This document shows, in pieces, positions 7,522 through 16,104 of a stretch of DNA of 32,481 nt (position 1 is its first letter; each line of letters begins with the position of its first letter). This stretch comes from Sedimentisphaerales bacterium (lineage in GTDB: Bacteria > Planctomycetota > Phycisphaerae > Sedimentisphaerales > SM23-30). The translations under genes and the position numbers were made by a program. Under the pieces are notes generated by a model. The model saw only the letters and a list, made by a program, of their open reading frames with translations. It was not told the origin of the DNA and did no database searches. The DNA lies in contig JAFGBA010000246.1 of NCBI GenBank assembly GCA_016933395.1, positions 1 to 32,481 on the forward strand, read 5' to 3'.

Positions 7522-8613
7522 ATGGAATTGTATTCTCCCTGGGTATTATTGTTGTTTTTGCTTTTGCCGGCGGCAGGCTATCTGAAGCGGCGTCGGCGAA
7601 CATCGGCGGCGATACGATTTTCCAGCTTGAATAATGTTCGGCGTTGTCCGGTTTCGTGGCGGCAACGTTTGCGACCCTTGCAGCATATAATGCGTTTTTT
7701 CTGCATGGCGTTATTAATCCTGGCCATGGCGCGGCCCAGGAAAGGCACCGTGCTTTCAGAGATTTCGACGGAAGGCGTCGCCATTGAAGTTGTGGCGGAT
7801 CGTTCCGGCAGTATGCAGGCGGAAATGGACTATTTCGGTGAAAAGCCGGACCGTTTTGAAGTGGTGAAAAGAGTATTTTCCGACTTTATTTCCGGCGACA
7901 AGAAAGGCTTAACAGGTCGGGGCGGCGATCTGGTCGGTTTGATTACCTTTGCACGTTATGCGGATACAACCTGTCCGTTGGTGCTGAGCCACAATGTACT
8001 GCTTGAATTTCTGAAAAAGACTCAAATTGTCAGACTGCGCAGTGAGGACGGCACCGCCATTGGCGACGCCATTGCTCTGGCGGCGGCAAGGTTGAAAAAG
8101 GCCGAAGAAGAGATACAACAACGCAAAGTCCGTCTTCTCGAAACGGGTGAAAAACAACCGAATAAGCAGGAAGCCGGCTTTACCATCAAGAGCAAAGTAA
8201 TTATTCTGCTTACTGACGGTATGAATAACGCCGGTCGGTACGAGCCTCTTAATGCCGCCAAACTCGCCGAAGAATGGGGCATAAAAATCTACACCATCGG
8301 CATCGGTTCCGCACAGGCCTATACGACCATTCAAACGCCGCTGGGAACATATAAAATGCCGACCGGGCAGTATCTTGACGAAAATCTGCTTAAGGCCATC
8401 GCGGAAAATACCGGCGGATTTTACGGTCGGGCCGACAACGCGGAGACATTACTTCAGATTATTGAGAAAATCAACGATTTGGAAAAAACCGAAGTTAAAT
8501 CCATCCAGTATGCACAGTATTCGGAGCGTTTTGGACCGTGGACTCTGGGGGCGCTAATATTGTTGACGCTGGAAATCCTGGCTGGATGCACCTTGTTTCG
8601 CAAGATTCCTTGA
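7522..8613 (+). CDS. batA: BatA-type von Willebrand factor A membrane protein
   Basis: 363 residues with the BatA layout: membrane segments at about 7-20 and 56-70, a VWA domain from about 87, and a final membrane segment at about 336-357. The MIDAS metal site is complete: Asp93, Ser95 and Ser97 in DRSGS, Thr178 in EDGTAIGDAI and Asp232 in LLTDG. Residues 192-215 carry a charged insertion (EEEIQQRKVRLLETGEKQ) not typical of the core VWA fold. The ATG follows the previous stop codon directly with no spacer. It pairs with the following BatB-type gene; the two VWA proteins are thought to form a membrane complex with MoxR and the TPR proteins. Confidence 0.9.
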   Translation: MELYSPWVLLLFLLLPAAGYLKRRRRTSAAIRFSSLNNVRRCPVSWRQRLRPLQHIMRFFCMALLILAMARPRKGTVLSEISTEGVAIEVVADRSGSMQAEMDYFGEKPDRFEVVKRVFSDFISGDKKGLTGRGGDLVGLITFARYADTTCPLVLSHNVLLEFLKKTQIVRLRSEDGTAIGDAIALAAARLKKAEEEIQQRKVRLLETGEKQPNKQEAGFTIKSKVIILLTDGMNNAGRYEPLNAAKLAEEWGIKIYTIGIGSAQAYTTIQTPLGTYKMPTGQYLDENLLKAIAENTGGFYGRADNAETLLQIIEKINDLEKTEVKSIQYAQYSERFGPWTLGALILLTLEILAGCTLFRKIP

Positions 8614-8631
8614 AAAGGACTTGACCATTTT

Positions 8632-9645
8632 ATGAATTTGGGAAACGACAGAGCGTTGTGGTTGTTATTTGCCGTGCCAACCATTTTGGCGCCCCTATAT
8701 CTCTGGTGTTTCTGGCGAAAAGCCCGTGCTTTAAGGGTATTGGCCAGCGTCGATTTGCTTAAAAAGATTAATATTTCCACAAGCCTGCAAAAGCAGATAT
8801 TCAAGGCCATACTGCTGGTGATGGCGTTTATTAGTATCGTCATGGCATTAACACAGCCTCGTTGGAATCCTCAGGCTCAAAAAATAAAACGTCAGGGTCG
8901 GGATGTCTGTATTTTGCTGGATACGTCCCGTTCCATGCTGGCCGAGGACATCAAACCCAACAGGCTGGAACGGTCCAAAATAGCCATACGGGATCTCATG
9001 GAAACCTTACAGGGAGACCGAATTGCGATTGTCACGTTCGCCGGAAATGCGACGGTAAAATGCCCCCTGACTCAGGACTATGCCTTTGTACGAATGGTGT
9101 TGGCGGACATCTCAACGGAAAGCACAAGTCGAGGGGGCACCATGATCGGCGACGCCATCCGTAAAGCCGCCGAAGACGTTTTCGACAAACAAAGTCGTGA
9201 ATTTAAGGATATTATTTTGATCACCGACGGCGAGGATCATGATAGTTTTCCGGTGCAAGCCGCGGAAAAAGCCGGCAAAGAAGGTATTCGAATCATCGCC
9301 ATCGGTCTGGGGGATGAAAATCAGGGCTCTCGGATTCCCATTACAGGCCCGAACGGTGAAAAAACGTTTATGAAATACAAGGGGGAGGAGATTTGGTCCA
9401 AGCTGGATGCGGACACCCTCCGCCAGGCGGCGTATGCAACCGAAGGTGGAAAGTATTTATCGGTGGAACCGGGAACAACCCTGGACCTGGGTCAGATTTA
9501 CGAGGAACTGATCGTTTCGGCGCAAAAGCGTCAACTTGAATCGGCCACCATGATGCGATATGATGAAAAATTCCAGATTTTCCTTACTTTGGCATTGGCA
9601 TTGGTTATATGGGAGTATCTGACGAGTGACCGCAAGAAGACATAA
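8632..9645 (+). CDS. batB: BatB-type von Willebrand factor A membrane protein
   Basis: 337 residues, with membrane segments at about 8-27, 55-74 and 312-331 around a VWA domain. The MIDAS residues are present: Asp97, Ser99 and Ser101 in DTSRS, Thr170 in GGTMIGDAI and Asp199 in ITDGEDHD. The DTSRSM form followed by AEDIKPNRLERSK is typical of BatB rather than BatA. AAAAGGAC about a dozen bases before the ATG supports the start. Its last 20 bases overlap the start of the TPR gene behind it, a sign of coupled translation within the operon. Confidence 0.92.
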   Translation: MNLGNDRALWLLFAVPTILAPLYLWCFWRKARALRVLASVDLLKKINISTSLQKQIFKAILLVMAFISIVMALTQPRWNPQAQKIKRQGRDVCILLDTSRSMLAEDIKPNRLERSKIAIRDLMETLQGDRIAIVTFAGNATVKCPLTQDYAFVRMVLADISTESTSRGGTMIGDAIRKAAEDVFDKQSREFKDIILITDGEDHDSFPVQAAEKAGKEGIRIIAIGLGDENQGSRIPITGPNGEKTFMKYKGEEIWSKLDADTLRQAAYATEGGKYLSVEPGTTLDLGQIYEELIVSAQKRQLESATMMRYDEKFQIFLTLALALVIWEYLTSDRKKT

Positions 9646-10783
9646 TATTATCATAACCCTGCTTTGTCTGATCGCGCTTGGTCGTGTAGCTAAAGCGGAT
9701 TCCTTGCACAATCTGGTGCATGAGGGAAACGCCCTGTATGATAAAGAACATTTTAATGAGGCAATCAAAGCCTATGACCAGGCTCTTGTTGACAACCCGC
9801 AATCACCAGAACCAAAATTCAATAAAGCTAATTGCTATTTCCGGCTGGATGACCTGACGAAGGCGGTAGATCTCTATAACGAAGCGGCCGCTGAAAGCAA
9901 GGATATGTCGTTGGTGGAAAAAGCCAAATATAATCTGGGTAATTGTCATTTTGAGCGGGGCGTCAAGCAAAAAGACTCCGATCTTCAGAAAGCCGTGGAG
10001 GATTTGCAGGCGAGTATTAGATGCTGGAGAGGTGTTCTGGAAATCCGCCCCGAAAATGAAAAAGCCGCTCAAAATATCGAAGTGGCCCGCCTGATAATCA
10101 AGGATATTATCGATCAAATCAACAAACAAAAGGAACAACAACAGCAACAGGCTCAAAAACAACAACAATTGCAGGAACAGCTTAAGGCCCTTGCCGAACA
10201 GCAAAAAGCCTTGGCCCAAAAAACACAACAAACGAAGGAACAGGCGGATCAGGGACAAATCAATTCCCAACAAGCCGAACAACGTTATCAGCAGCAATCT
10301 CAGGAACAAGATCGGATTAAAGATGAGACCGAACAGGCATTGCAGCAAGTTCAGCAGCAGGGAGCAAATGCGAACCAGACACAATCCATGCAACAGGCCG
10401 GCTCTGAGCTTGAGCAGGCGATAAATAATCAGGCAAAGGCACAATCCGATCTGAACGCTTTCCAAGGCGATCAAGCCGTTGACTCCCAGAACAAAGCTGT
10501 CAAACACCTTGAAAATGCCTTAAAAGCCTTGTCTCAACGGGATTCGTCGGGTCCGCAACAAAATCAGGAACAACAAGGACAGCAGCAAAAACAACAATCG
10601 TCTCAGCCACAACCATCTGACCAAACGAATGAAGAGGAAAAATCGCAGCAGCAAAACAAACAGCAGGCTGCCGCCGCTGCTGCCGCCACGGCGCAGGAAA
10701 TTCTGGATAAGGAGCAACAGGAGAAAAAACAGCGTCAGATTCTTCAACACGGCGGTTATCAGAATGTCGAGAAAGACTGGTAA
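9626..10783 (+). CDS. batC: BatC-type TPR protein with Gln-rich coiled C-terminus
   Basis: 385 residues starting at GTG (9626) inside the end of the batB-type gene, with GGGAG at 9611-9615 ten bases before. Residues 1-24 are a signal peptide (IIITLLCLIALGRVAKA). Residues about 25-155 hold TPR units (EGNALYDKEHFNEAIKAYDQAL, then FNKANCYFRLDDLTKAVDLYNEA). Residues about 165-360 are extremely rich in Gln, Lys, Glu and Ala with heptad-like character, probably a long coiled coil in the periplasm; only 25 residues follow. The TPR part fits BatC, a scaffold between Bat membrane proteins. The Gln run is built from CAA and CAG, which creates a long false Leu-rich frame on the other strand. Confidence 0.85.
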   Translation: MTARRHNIIITLLCLIALGRVAKADSLHNLVHEGNALYDKEHFNEAIKAYDQALVDNPQSPEPKFNKANCYFRLDDLTKAVDLYNEAAAESKDMSLVEKAKYNLGNCHFERGVKQKDSDLQKAVEDLQASIRCWRGVLEIRPENEKAAQNIEVARLIIKDIIDQINKQKEQQQQQAQKQQQLQEQLKALAEQQKALAQKTQQTKEQADQGQINSQQAEQRYQQQSQEQDRIKDETEQALQQVQQQGANANQTQSMQQAGSELEQAINNQAKAQSDLNAFQGDQAVDSQNKAVKHLENALKALSQRDSSGPQQNQEQQGQQQKQQSSQPQPSDQTNEEEKSQQQNKQQAAAAAAATAQEILDKEQQEKKQRQILQHGGYQNVEKDW

Positions 10784-10784
10784 T

Positions 10785-12602
10785 ATGAATACCGGTGTTA
10801 AAATCTTTACACTATTGCTTTCAGTACTCCCATTCGGAGTCGTCCAGGGAGCTGTCAGAATTATCGCTCAGGTGGATACGTCCAAGGATATTTATGTTAA
10901 TGAAAATTTTGCCTATTACATTCTTATCGACGGAGACAACAAAGCGGGTGAGGTTGATCTCTCTCCTTTAGCGAAATATCATCCGCAAAGCGCCGGCAAC
11001 AGAGATGTATCGCAGACATCCATCAGTATTATTAACGGCAGAACAACAAAAACCGCCACCAAGCAGTATGTTATGAGCTATTCTTTAAACGTTGATCATC
11101 CCGGTCTCATACGCCTGCCGCCGGTTACCGTAACCCTTGATGGAAAAGATTATCAAACAAATCCCGTGGATATTACCATTCTTCAACCGGGCACAACCGA
11201 TCAATTGGATCTGGAAGTAACCTTATCAGAACAACGATGTTATGTCGGCCAGCCGATTATTATGACGGTTAATTTCTACATTTCCGCAAATATTGGCGAT
11301 TTTCAGTATAATATACCCATTTTTGACGGCGACGACTTCTATATTGAAGATGCGGATGTTTCCGATCAGCCGTTTAAGGAATATAATCTCGGCAACGGCG
11401 CCATCGCCCGCATCGCTCAATCTCGTACAACTCATCGCGGCAAGGATTCGATTCTGCTGTCCTTTAGCAAAGTTTTGATTCCCAAACAGTCCGGAGATAA
11501 GGTCATTCCGCCGGCTTGCGTTTCCGCCGATGTCGTTGTAGGTTACGATCGTACTCGCGACCCTTTTGACGTTTTCGGGTCGGCGAAAAAATACAAGCGG
11601 TTTATGGTCGGTTCAGAACCCTTGAAACTAACCATATTGCCGCTTCCGGAAGCAAACAAACCCAGTGGGTTTTATGGCCTGGTCGGTCAATATTCCATTT
11701 CGGCCTCCGCCCAACCCACGGAGGTCAATGTGGGCGATCCCATTACGCTGACGATAAAAATAGGCGGAAGTAAATATTTAAATCCGATCCAGTGGCCGAA
11801 TCTGGAGCAGATTTCGGAATTGGCGAATAACTTCAAAATTCCTTCGGAGAAGGCGACGCCCGCAATTGAAGACGGTTATAAGGTTTTCACCCAGACCATC
11901 CGGGCCGCTAACGATAACGTTGCTTACATACCATCTATACCGCTTGCCTATTTCGACGCCGATAAAGGTGAGTATGTCGTGGCTAAGACCGATCCTATAA
12001 AACTTAAGGTGTCGCCCACGAAGGTGCTTACCAGCGCCGATGTGGAAGGCGGAAGCACGGCGCGTTTAAATAAGGAAGTGGAAGCGATAAAAAAAGGACT
12101 TTCCGCCAATTACGAATCCTTTGACGCCCTGGTTGATCACACCTTTTCTCCCCTTGTTGTGGTAATCACCCCTGGTTATGCCGCCATCTGGGCCGCCCCT
12201 TCGTTTTTATTGCTGGTCAGTGTCATCGTCAGGCTCATTACCCACAAAACTCCGGGAAAAACGGCTTTACGTCGTAAACGAAGCGCCGCCGGCCGGTCTG
12301 TCCGTCTGCTCAAACAGATTTCTTCCGCTAAATCCGAATTGCGTCCTGAACAACTCGCTTCGGCGATGAAACAATATTTGGGCCGTCGCTTTGATAAAAC
12401 GGCAGGGTCATTGACATCCAACGATTGTTTTGAAATTATCATTCATGCCACAGAGAACAAGGACCTTGCCCAATGCTTCAGGGATATTATAGCTGAATGT
12501 GAAGCCGCCAGGTACGCTTTGAAAACAAACGATATTAATGAAACAAAGGTTTCTGAAGTGGTCAAACTTATTCGTGATATTGATAAAAAATCCAAAATGT
12601 GA
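10785..12602 (+). CDS. batD: BatD-family periplasmic/membrane protein
   Basis: 605 residues. The start is placed at the ATG at 10785, one base after the preceding stop, because it leads straight into a signal peptide (MNTGVKIFTLLLSVLPFGVV, then QGA); the frame is open further upstream but only over the end of batC and gives an unlikely Arg/Lys-rich leader. The main part is beta-rich, with repeated Ig-like units beginning RIIAQVDTSKDIYVNENFAY and later DLEVTLSEQRCYVGQPIIM, as in BatD oxygen-tolerance proteins. A membrane segment lies at about 459-482, followed by a basic cytoplasmic tail with a helical bundle (residues about 500-600). Its stop overlaps the next start as TGATG. Confidence 0.88.
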   Translation: MNTGVKIFTLLLSVLPFGVVQGAVRIIAQVDTSKDIYVNENFAYYILIDGDNKAGEVDLSPLAKYHPQSAGNRDVSQTSISIINGRTTKTATKQYVMSYSLNVDHPGLIRLPPVTVTLDGKDYQTNPVDITILQPGTTDQLDLEVTLSEQRCYVGQPIIMTVNFYISANIGDFQYNIPIFDGDDFYIEDADVSDQPFKEYNLGNGAIARIAQSRTTHRGKDSILLSFSKVLIPKQSGDKVIPPACVSADVVVGYDRTRDPFDVFGSAKKYKRFMVGSEPLKLTILPLPEANKPSGFYGLVGQYSISASAQPTEVNVGDPITLTIKIGGSKYLNPIQWPNLEQISELANNFKIPSEKATPAIEDGYKVFTQTIRAANDNVAYIPSIPLAYFDADKGEYVVAKTDPIKLKVSPTKVLTSADVEGGSTARLNKEVEAIKKGLSANYESFDALVDHTFSPLVVVITPGYAAIWAAPSFLLLVSVIVRLITHKTPGKTALRRKRSAAGRSVRLLKQISSAKSELRPEQLASAMKQYLGRRFDKTAGSLTSNDCFEIIIHATENKDLAQCFRDIIAECEAARYALKTNDINETKVSEVVKLIRDIDKKSKM

Positions 12603-13411
12603 TGAAAAAATATAATATATTACTTCAATTCCTGTTATGGTTGTCAACAACGTCAATGGCCAAGGCCGAATTGTCAAAGGATGAAATCAATACGCTCTAT
12701 ATTGACGCGAATCATCAGTTCAGGCAGGCTAATGAGGCCGTGGATTCCGAACAGGCCAAACGGTACTATCAAAAAGCAATACTCGGTTTCGAGCGAATTA
12801 TTAATGAAGGTGATGTTCATAATCCTAAATTATATTATAATTTAGCCAATGCGTATTTACTCCGGGGACAACCGGGCGGGGCCATACTGAACTATCGCCG
12901 GGCCCAAAAACTCGATGGCGCGGACGAAAATATCCGGAAAAATCTGGCTTTCGCCCGCAGTCAACGAATCGATAAAATTACTCCAAAACCTGAAAAACGC
13001 ATTCTTCAGACGCTGTTTTTCTGGCATTATGATTTTTCTTTAAAAACCAGATCATTATTAACGTGTATATTTTGGGGAATGGCATGCCTCTGTATAACTG
13101 GTATGCTTTGGTTTGGCCGTTCCACTCCCTTAAAAGGATTAGCGGTTATTTCCGGTATTTTGCTGTTTTGTTTTTTAGCGTCGGTGCTTGTTGAATATAG
13201 AGCTTTCGCCCACGATGTTAACGGCGTCATTATCACCAAAGAAGTTATCGCTCGTCAGGGAGACGGCGTTAATTACCCTCCCAGTTTCAAAGAACCGCTT
13301 CATGAAGGAACAGAATTTTATCTGATTGAAAAAAGGCCGGGATGGTTGCATATACGCCTTTCTGACGGAAGTGATGGCTGGATAGTCGATGATAGTACTG
13401 ATTTAATTTAA
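12602..13411 (+). CDS. batE: BatE-type TPR, two-helix membrane and SH3-like protein
   Basis: 269 residues from the ATG at 12602, which shares one base with the batD stop (TGATG); a GTG one codon earlier is possible but less likely. Residues 1-22 are a signal peptide. TPR-like helices span about 35-125 (KLYYNLANAYLLRGQPGGAI is the clearest unit). Two membrane helices lie at about 142-165 and 171-196, and the C-terminal 205-269 is a bacterial SH3-like domain (VIARQGDGVNYPPSF, GTEFYLIEKRPGWLHIRLSD, GWI). This order matches BatE proteins, which end aerotolerance operons. It is the last gene of the operon; no strong terminator follows immediately. Confidence 0.88.
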   Translation: MKKYNILLQFLLWLSTTSMAKAELSKDEINTLYIDANHQFRQANEAVDSEQAKRYYQKAILGFERIINEGDVHNPKLYYNLANAYLLRGQPGGAILNYRRAQKLDGADENIRKNLAFARSQRIDKITPKPEKRILQTLFFWHYDFSLKTRSLLTCIFWGMACLCITGMLWFGRSTPLKGLAVISGILLFCFLASVLVEYRAFAHDVNGVIITKEVIARQGDGVNYPPSFKEPLHEGTEFYLIEKRPGWLHIRLSDGSDGWIVDDSTDLI

Positions 13412-13946
13412 CGCTGCGTTCAGAAATAATTATTGCAGCACATTTATAAACGTCCATTTTTCGAGGCGCATACCGGCGATACTTTCATTTCATCCGGTTT
13501 CTATTGCCGAATTGCGGCAAAGCCGATTAACCTATCGTGAGCATCTGCTGCATCTTTCGATAAGCACAATTCACCGTTACGTTGCTACGGATCATTTGCT
13601 TTGATTTATTAGCTCAAACTGACTGAGTCTTGACCGTAAAGTTATGTAAGTCATTGTTCAATAGATGTTTATGTGGCCATTAGAAATAGTTTAAATTAGC
13701 CATCCGCCGCAGGCGGATACCACAATTTTGCATTTTTCATTTTGATTTTTGCATTCTTAAACTAACCATCGGTCAGTTTGTGTAAATTATAAAGGATTAT
13801 GAACGAAATTTTCCAACACAATCTTAATATACCGACAAGCTATATGGAATACAAGCATGAAATATATTTCTTTTCCTTAATATAAGCTTTAAAGCAGTTC
13901 AACGATTTTGGTTAAGATTCAATATTTATCAAGCGATGGGCTTGTT
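13412..13946. other. Non-coding gap between the Bat operon and rmuC
   Basis: A 535-base, mostly AT-rich convergent intergenic region. It holds a compact inverted repeat at 13702-13718, an imperfect one at 13759-13779 and a weak terminator-like hairpin at 13930-13944. One stretch (about 13460-13605, plus strand) reads as a plausible protein fragment containing IAELRQSRLTYREHLLHL, but it has no start codon and no family could be assigned; it may be a gene relic. Confidence 0.5.
13702..13718. repeat. Compact inverted repeat ATCCGCC-gca-GGCGGAT
   Basis: A perfect 7-base inverted repeat around a 3-base loop, GC-rich within AT-rich DNA. Small palindromes of this ATCCGCC/GGCGGAT form are common dispersed elements in bacterial intergenic regions; only one copy is present in this window. 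Confidence 0.5.
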
Positions 13947-13948
13947 TT
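13930..13948. terminator. Weak bidirectional terminator-like hairpin
   Basis: CAAGC (13930-13934) and GCTTG (13940-13944) form a 5-base stem. On the plus strand it is followed by TTTTAT, and on the minus strand by ATAAATATT just after the rmuC stop. The position between convergent genes is right for a terminator, but the stem is short. Confidence 0.25.
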
Positions 13949-14987
13949 ATGATGTCGGTGAATCGGTTTCCTCGTGCATTTGGCCGAGTTTGGCGGCGAG
14001 GTTATCAAGGCGGCGGGCGGTGTCGGTGTGTTTGGCAAGGGCGTTGTTGAGGTGTTTGCCGACGAGGGCGAAGTCGGCCTGGACGCCTTCCAGGTCGCCG
14101 CCCAGGCGAGTGAGTTGGCGGCGGATATCCTGGGCGTTCTTTTCGATTTGCAGGCCCCGCAGGCCGGCGGCGACGACCATCAGGTAGGCATAAAGCGTGT
14201 TGGGTGAGACCGGCACAACCTTTTTCGCACGGGCGTAGGCGCAGGCGTCCAGGTCCGTCCCGACGGAGAGCAGCAGTTCATAATAGACATTTTCCGCCGG
14301 GACGTACATCAAGGCAAAGTCCAGCGTGCCTTCATCCGGCAGGATGTACTTTTCGGCGATTTCGTCAACACGACGGCGAACATCCCGCAGAAACGTTTTT
14401 CGTAGTTTGCCCCGTTCTTCTTCGCTATCGGTTTCCAGCATCGCCTGAAAATTGGGCAGCGGAAACTTGGCGTCAATGGCCACACCGCCCTGTGCCAAAA
14501 TCACCCACCCATCAACAGTCGCTCCGCTTTGAAAACGGTGCTGCAACTCGTAGTGTGCCCGCGGCAGAACTTCCGCGAGCAGGTTTTCCAGCGACCACTC
14601 ACCCAGTCCGCCGCGTAGCTTGGGGCTTTGGAGAATGTCCTGCAACTTCCGCACATCAGTGCCCACCTGCAAAATCTGCCTTGCCGCCTGGCCCAGTTCG
14701 CCCAGTTGGCCCTTTACGTCGCCGATGGTCTTGCCGGTGGCGTCCAGACGCTGGTTGATGTGGGTATTTAGGTTGCTCAGGGTTTGGGTTAGTTGTTCGT
14801 TAAGGTGGGCCAACCGCTGATCCTGTTGCTGGGTGGCGCCAAGCATCTGTTGGCTTAGCAATTGCATTGAATCGCTCGGTGCTGTCCGCCCCAGCCGCCG
14901 CCAGATCAGCAGCACCGCCAAGGTCAACACGCCCAACAATACCAACACAACGACAAGCAGCAGTGTTAATAGTGAAGATTCAGGCAT
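13947..14987 (-). CDS. rmuC: DNA recombination protein RmuC
   Basis: 346 residues from the ATG at 14987. The frame is open to a TTG at 15008, but the ATG gives a compact start directly before a membrane segment at about 7-29 (LLTLLLVVVLVLLGVL). A coiled coil rich in Gln and Leu spans about 40-110, and the RmuC domain covers about 110-330 with the diagnostic LRGGLGEWSLENLL at 124-137, then VAIDAKFPLPNFQAML and LMYVPAENVYYELLL. RmuC proteins are predicted nucleases that limit inverted-repeat rearrangements in E. coli; the exact activity is not settled. The gene is GC-richer than its neighbours and stands alone, convergent with the Bat operon and separated by 300 bases from the sugar operon. Confidence 0.93.
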   Translation of the reverse strand: MPESSLLTLLLVVVLVLLGVLTLAVLLIWRRLGRTAPSDSMQLLSQQMLGATQQQDQRLAHLNEQLTQTLSNLNTHINQRLDATGKTIGDVKGQLGELGQAARQILQVGTDVRKLQDILQSPKLRGGLGEWSLENLLAEVLPRAHYELQHRFQSGATVDGWVILAQGGVAIDAKFPLPNFQAMLETDSEEERGKLRKTFLRDVRRRVDEIAEKYILPDEGTLDFALMYVPAENVYYELLLSVGTDLDACAYARAKKVVPVSPNTLYAYLMVVAAGLRGLQIEKNAQDIRRQLTRLGGDLEGVQADFALVGKHLNNALAKHTDTARRLDNLAAKLGQMHEETDSPTS

Positions 14988-15316
14988 GAAGGTAGTATAT
15001 GCCAACAAAAGTGTTTATTCCAGTAAAAAGGCTTAGCCCCCGACGATCGAGGCTGTGTTGTAATTATTGGATTCGACGAACAATGATAAACATAGTATCC
15101 TTTTGTCAGCATCAGTCAAGGAGCCGTGGCGCCGGGGATTTGGCGCCCCTGGATCAGGACGGCGTGGAAATAGTCTCTATCATCCGGGGCTAAGGAACGC
15201 GGGCAGGATGCCCTCGCCACGTTTCCGCAAGAAGATACTGGTTAAAACACCTCAAGCGAAATAACTCCCGGCATCAAAAACGAACATGACAGCCGAATGG
15301 TTCTGGGAAAAAGGAG
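14988..15316. other. Gap between rmuC and the lipoprotein pair, with repeat-like GC-rich segment
   Basis: No gene is supported. The part 15120-15225 is GC-rich and contains repeated GGCGCC blocks (15129-15153) and a segment with GCGGGCAGGATGCCC (about 15199-15213), a form of text often seen as dispersed debris in genomes of this kind. A weak open frame here has low-complexity Arg/Gly/Pro content and is not believed to be a gene. Confidence 0.45.
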
Positions 15317-16015
15317 CTATTTTCCGTAAATTTCAACCTCGACGTAATGGCTATTGTCGTTTTGATTGTTGCCCTGACTGTAAAGGCGGATATAGCGGGC
15401 CTTGACACCCTTGGCGTCGATGAGTTTGCCTGCGGCCTTATCGATGTAGTTCATATCCCGGCCTACGCCCAAACCTAATGAGTTGTCATGGTCGTTATTG
15501 AATAACGTGGTTACGTCCGTGATAAAATCCGGATCATTGGAAACCTGCACGACAACGTCCTTGTAAACCCGCGCGGTCTGGTGGTAATGCCAGACGACAA
15601 TAGCGTAAAGCTGATATTCGTTTTCCAGATCAATCTGGACCCATTGTTTGAAGGGGCCTAATTCAACCAGGCTGCTTTCGGCGGCGTCTTTATCGCCATC
15701 GACGATCATGTCCGGGCGGCCTATAGTCGGATCCATATCGGAACTGGTTACGGGTTTTCCCTGGGCGAGATTTTTTACTCCGGGAGGGGCCAGGAAGGGA
15801 GGCCGATCCTGTTTGGTGTCCGGTTCCAGGTTAGGAATGCCGGCAAGGTTTTCCGGAGTTCCCACAAACATCGCTTTGGGTAATTTCAAGGGGATGGGAA
15901 CCAGGTTTTCCTGTGAATTTTTCGGCGGTTCCTGCGTCGTTGGTTTTTTGCAGCCGGCGGAACCAAGGAAAATCAGGATCGCGAATATCAGTGTTAAGGT
16001 AAGGTAATGTTTCAT
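15317..16015 (-). CDS. Discoidin (F5/8 type C)-like lipoprotein, copy 1
   Basis: 232 residues. A lipoprotein signal ends in GSAGC with Cys22 as the lipid-bearing residue, so it is anchored in a membrane facing outward. After a Pro-rich linker, residues about 80-232 look like a discoidin or F5/8 type C beta-sandwich: VKNLAQGKPVTSS, a short acidic MIVDGDKD, WVQIDLENEYQLYAIVVWHY, DVVVQVSNDPDF and a final ARYIRLYSQG plus VEVEIYGK. Such domains bind carbohydrate or other surface ligands. AGGAG at 16025-16029 precedes the ATG. It is the last gene of the minus-strand sugar operon and a close paralogue of the gene upstream, which suggests a carbohydrate-binding role; the ligand is unknown. Confidence 0.78.
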   Translation of the reverse strand: MKHYLTLTLIFAILIFLGSAGCKKPTTQEPPKNSQENLVPIPLKLPKAMFVGTPENLAGIPNLEPDTKQDRPPFLAPPGVKNLAQGKPVTSSDMDPTIGRPDMIVDGDKDAAESSLVELGPFKQWVQIDLENEYQLYAIVVWHYHQTARVYKDVVVQVSNDPDFITDVTTLFNNDHDNSLGLGVGRDMNYIDKAAGKLIDAKGVKARYIRLYSQGNNQNDNSHYVEVEIYGK

Positions 16016-16104
16016 TTGTTATTACTCCTGATTCAAAAAACTCATTCTACATATTCTTTATCATTTTGTCAATATTCGATTAAATTAATGGATTCCCTTC
16101 GGTC

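Noticed and set aside
9803-10507. Long Leu-rich minus-strand frame of 234 codons
   Set aside because: It is the mirror of the CAA/CAG-rich tail of the BatC-type gene; reversed Gln codons read as Leu. It has no ribosome site or family resemblance.
10629-10784. Upstream extension of the batD reading frame
   Set aside because: It overlaps the end of batC, encodes an Arg/Lys/Pro-rich leader unlike any BatD, and would bury the signal peptide that starts at 10785.
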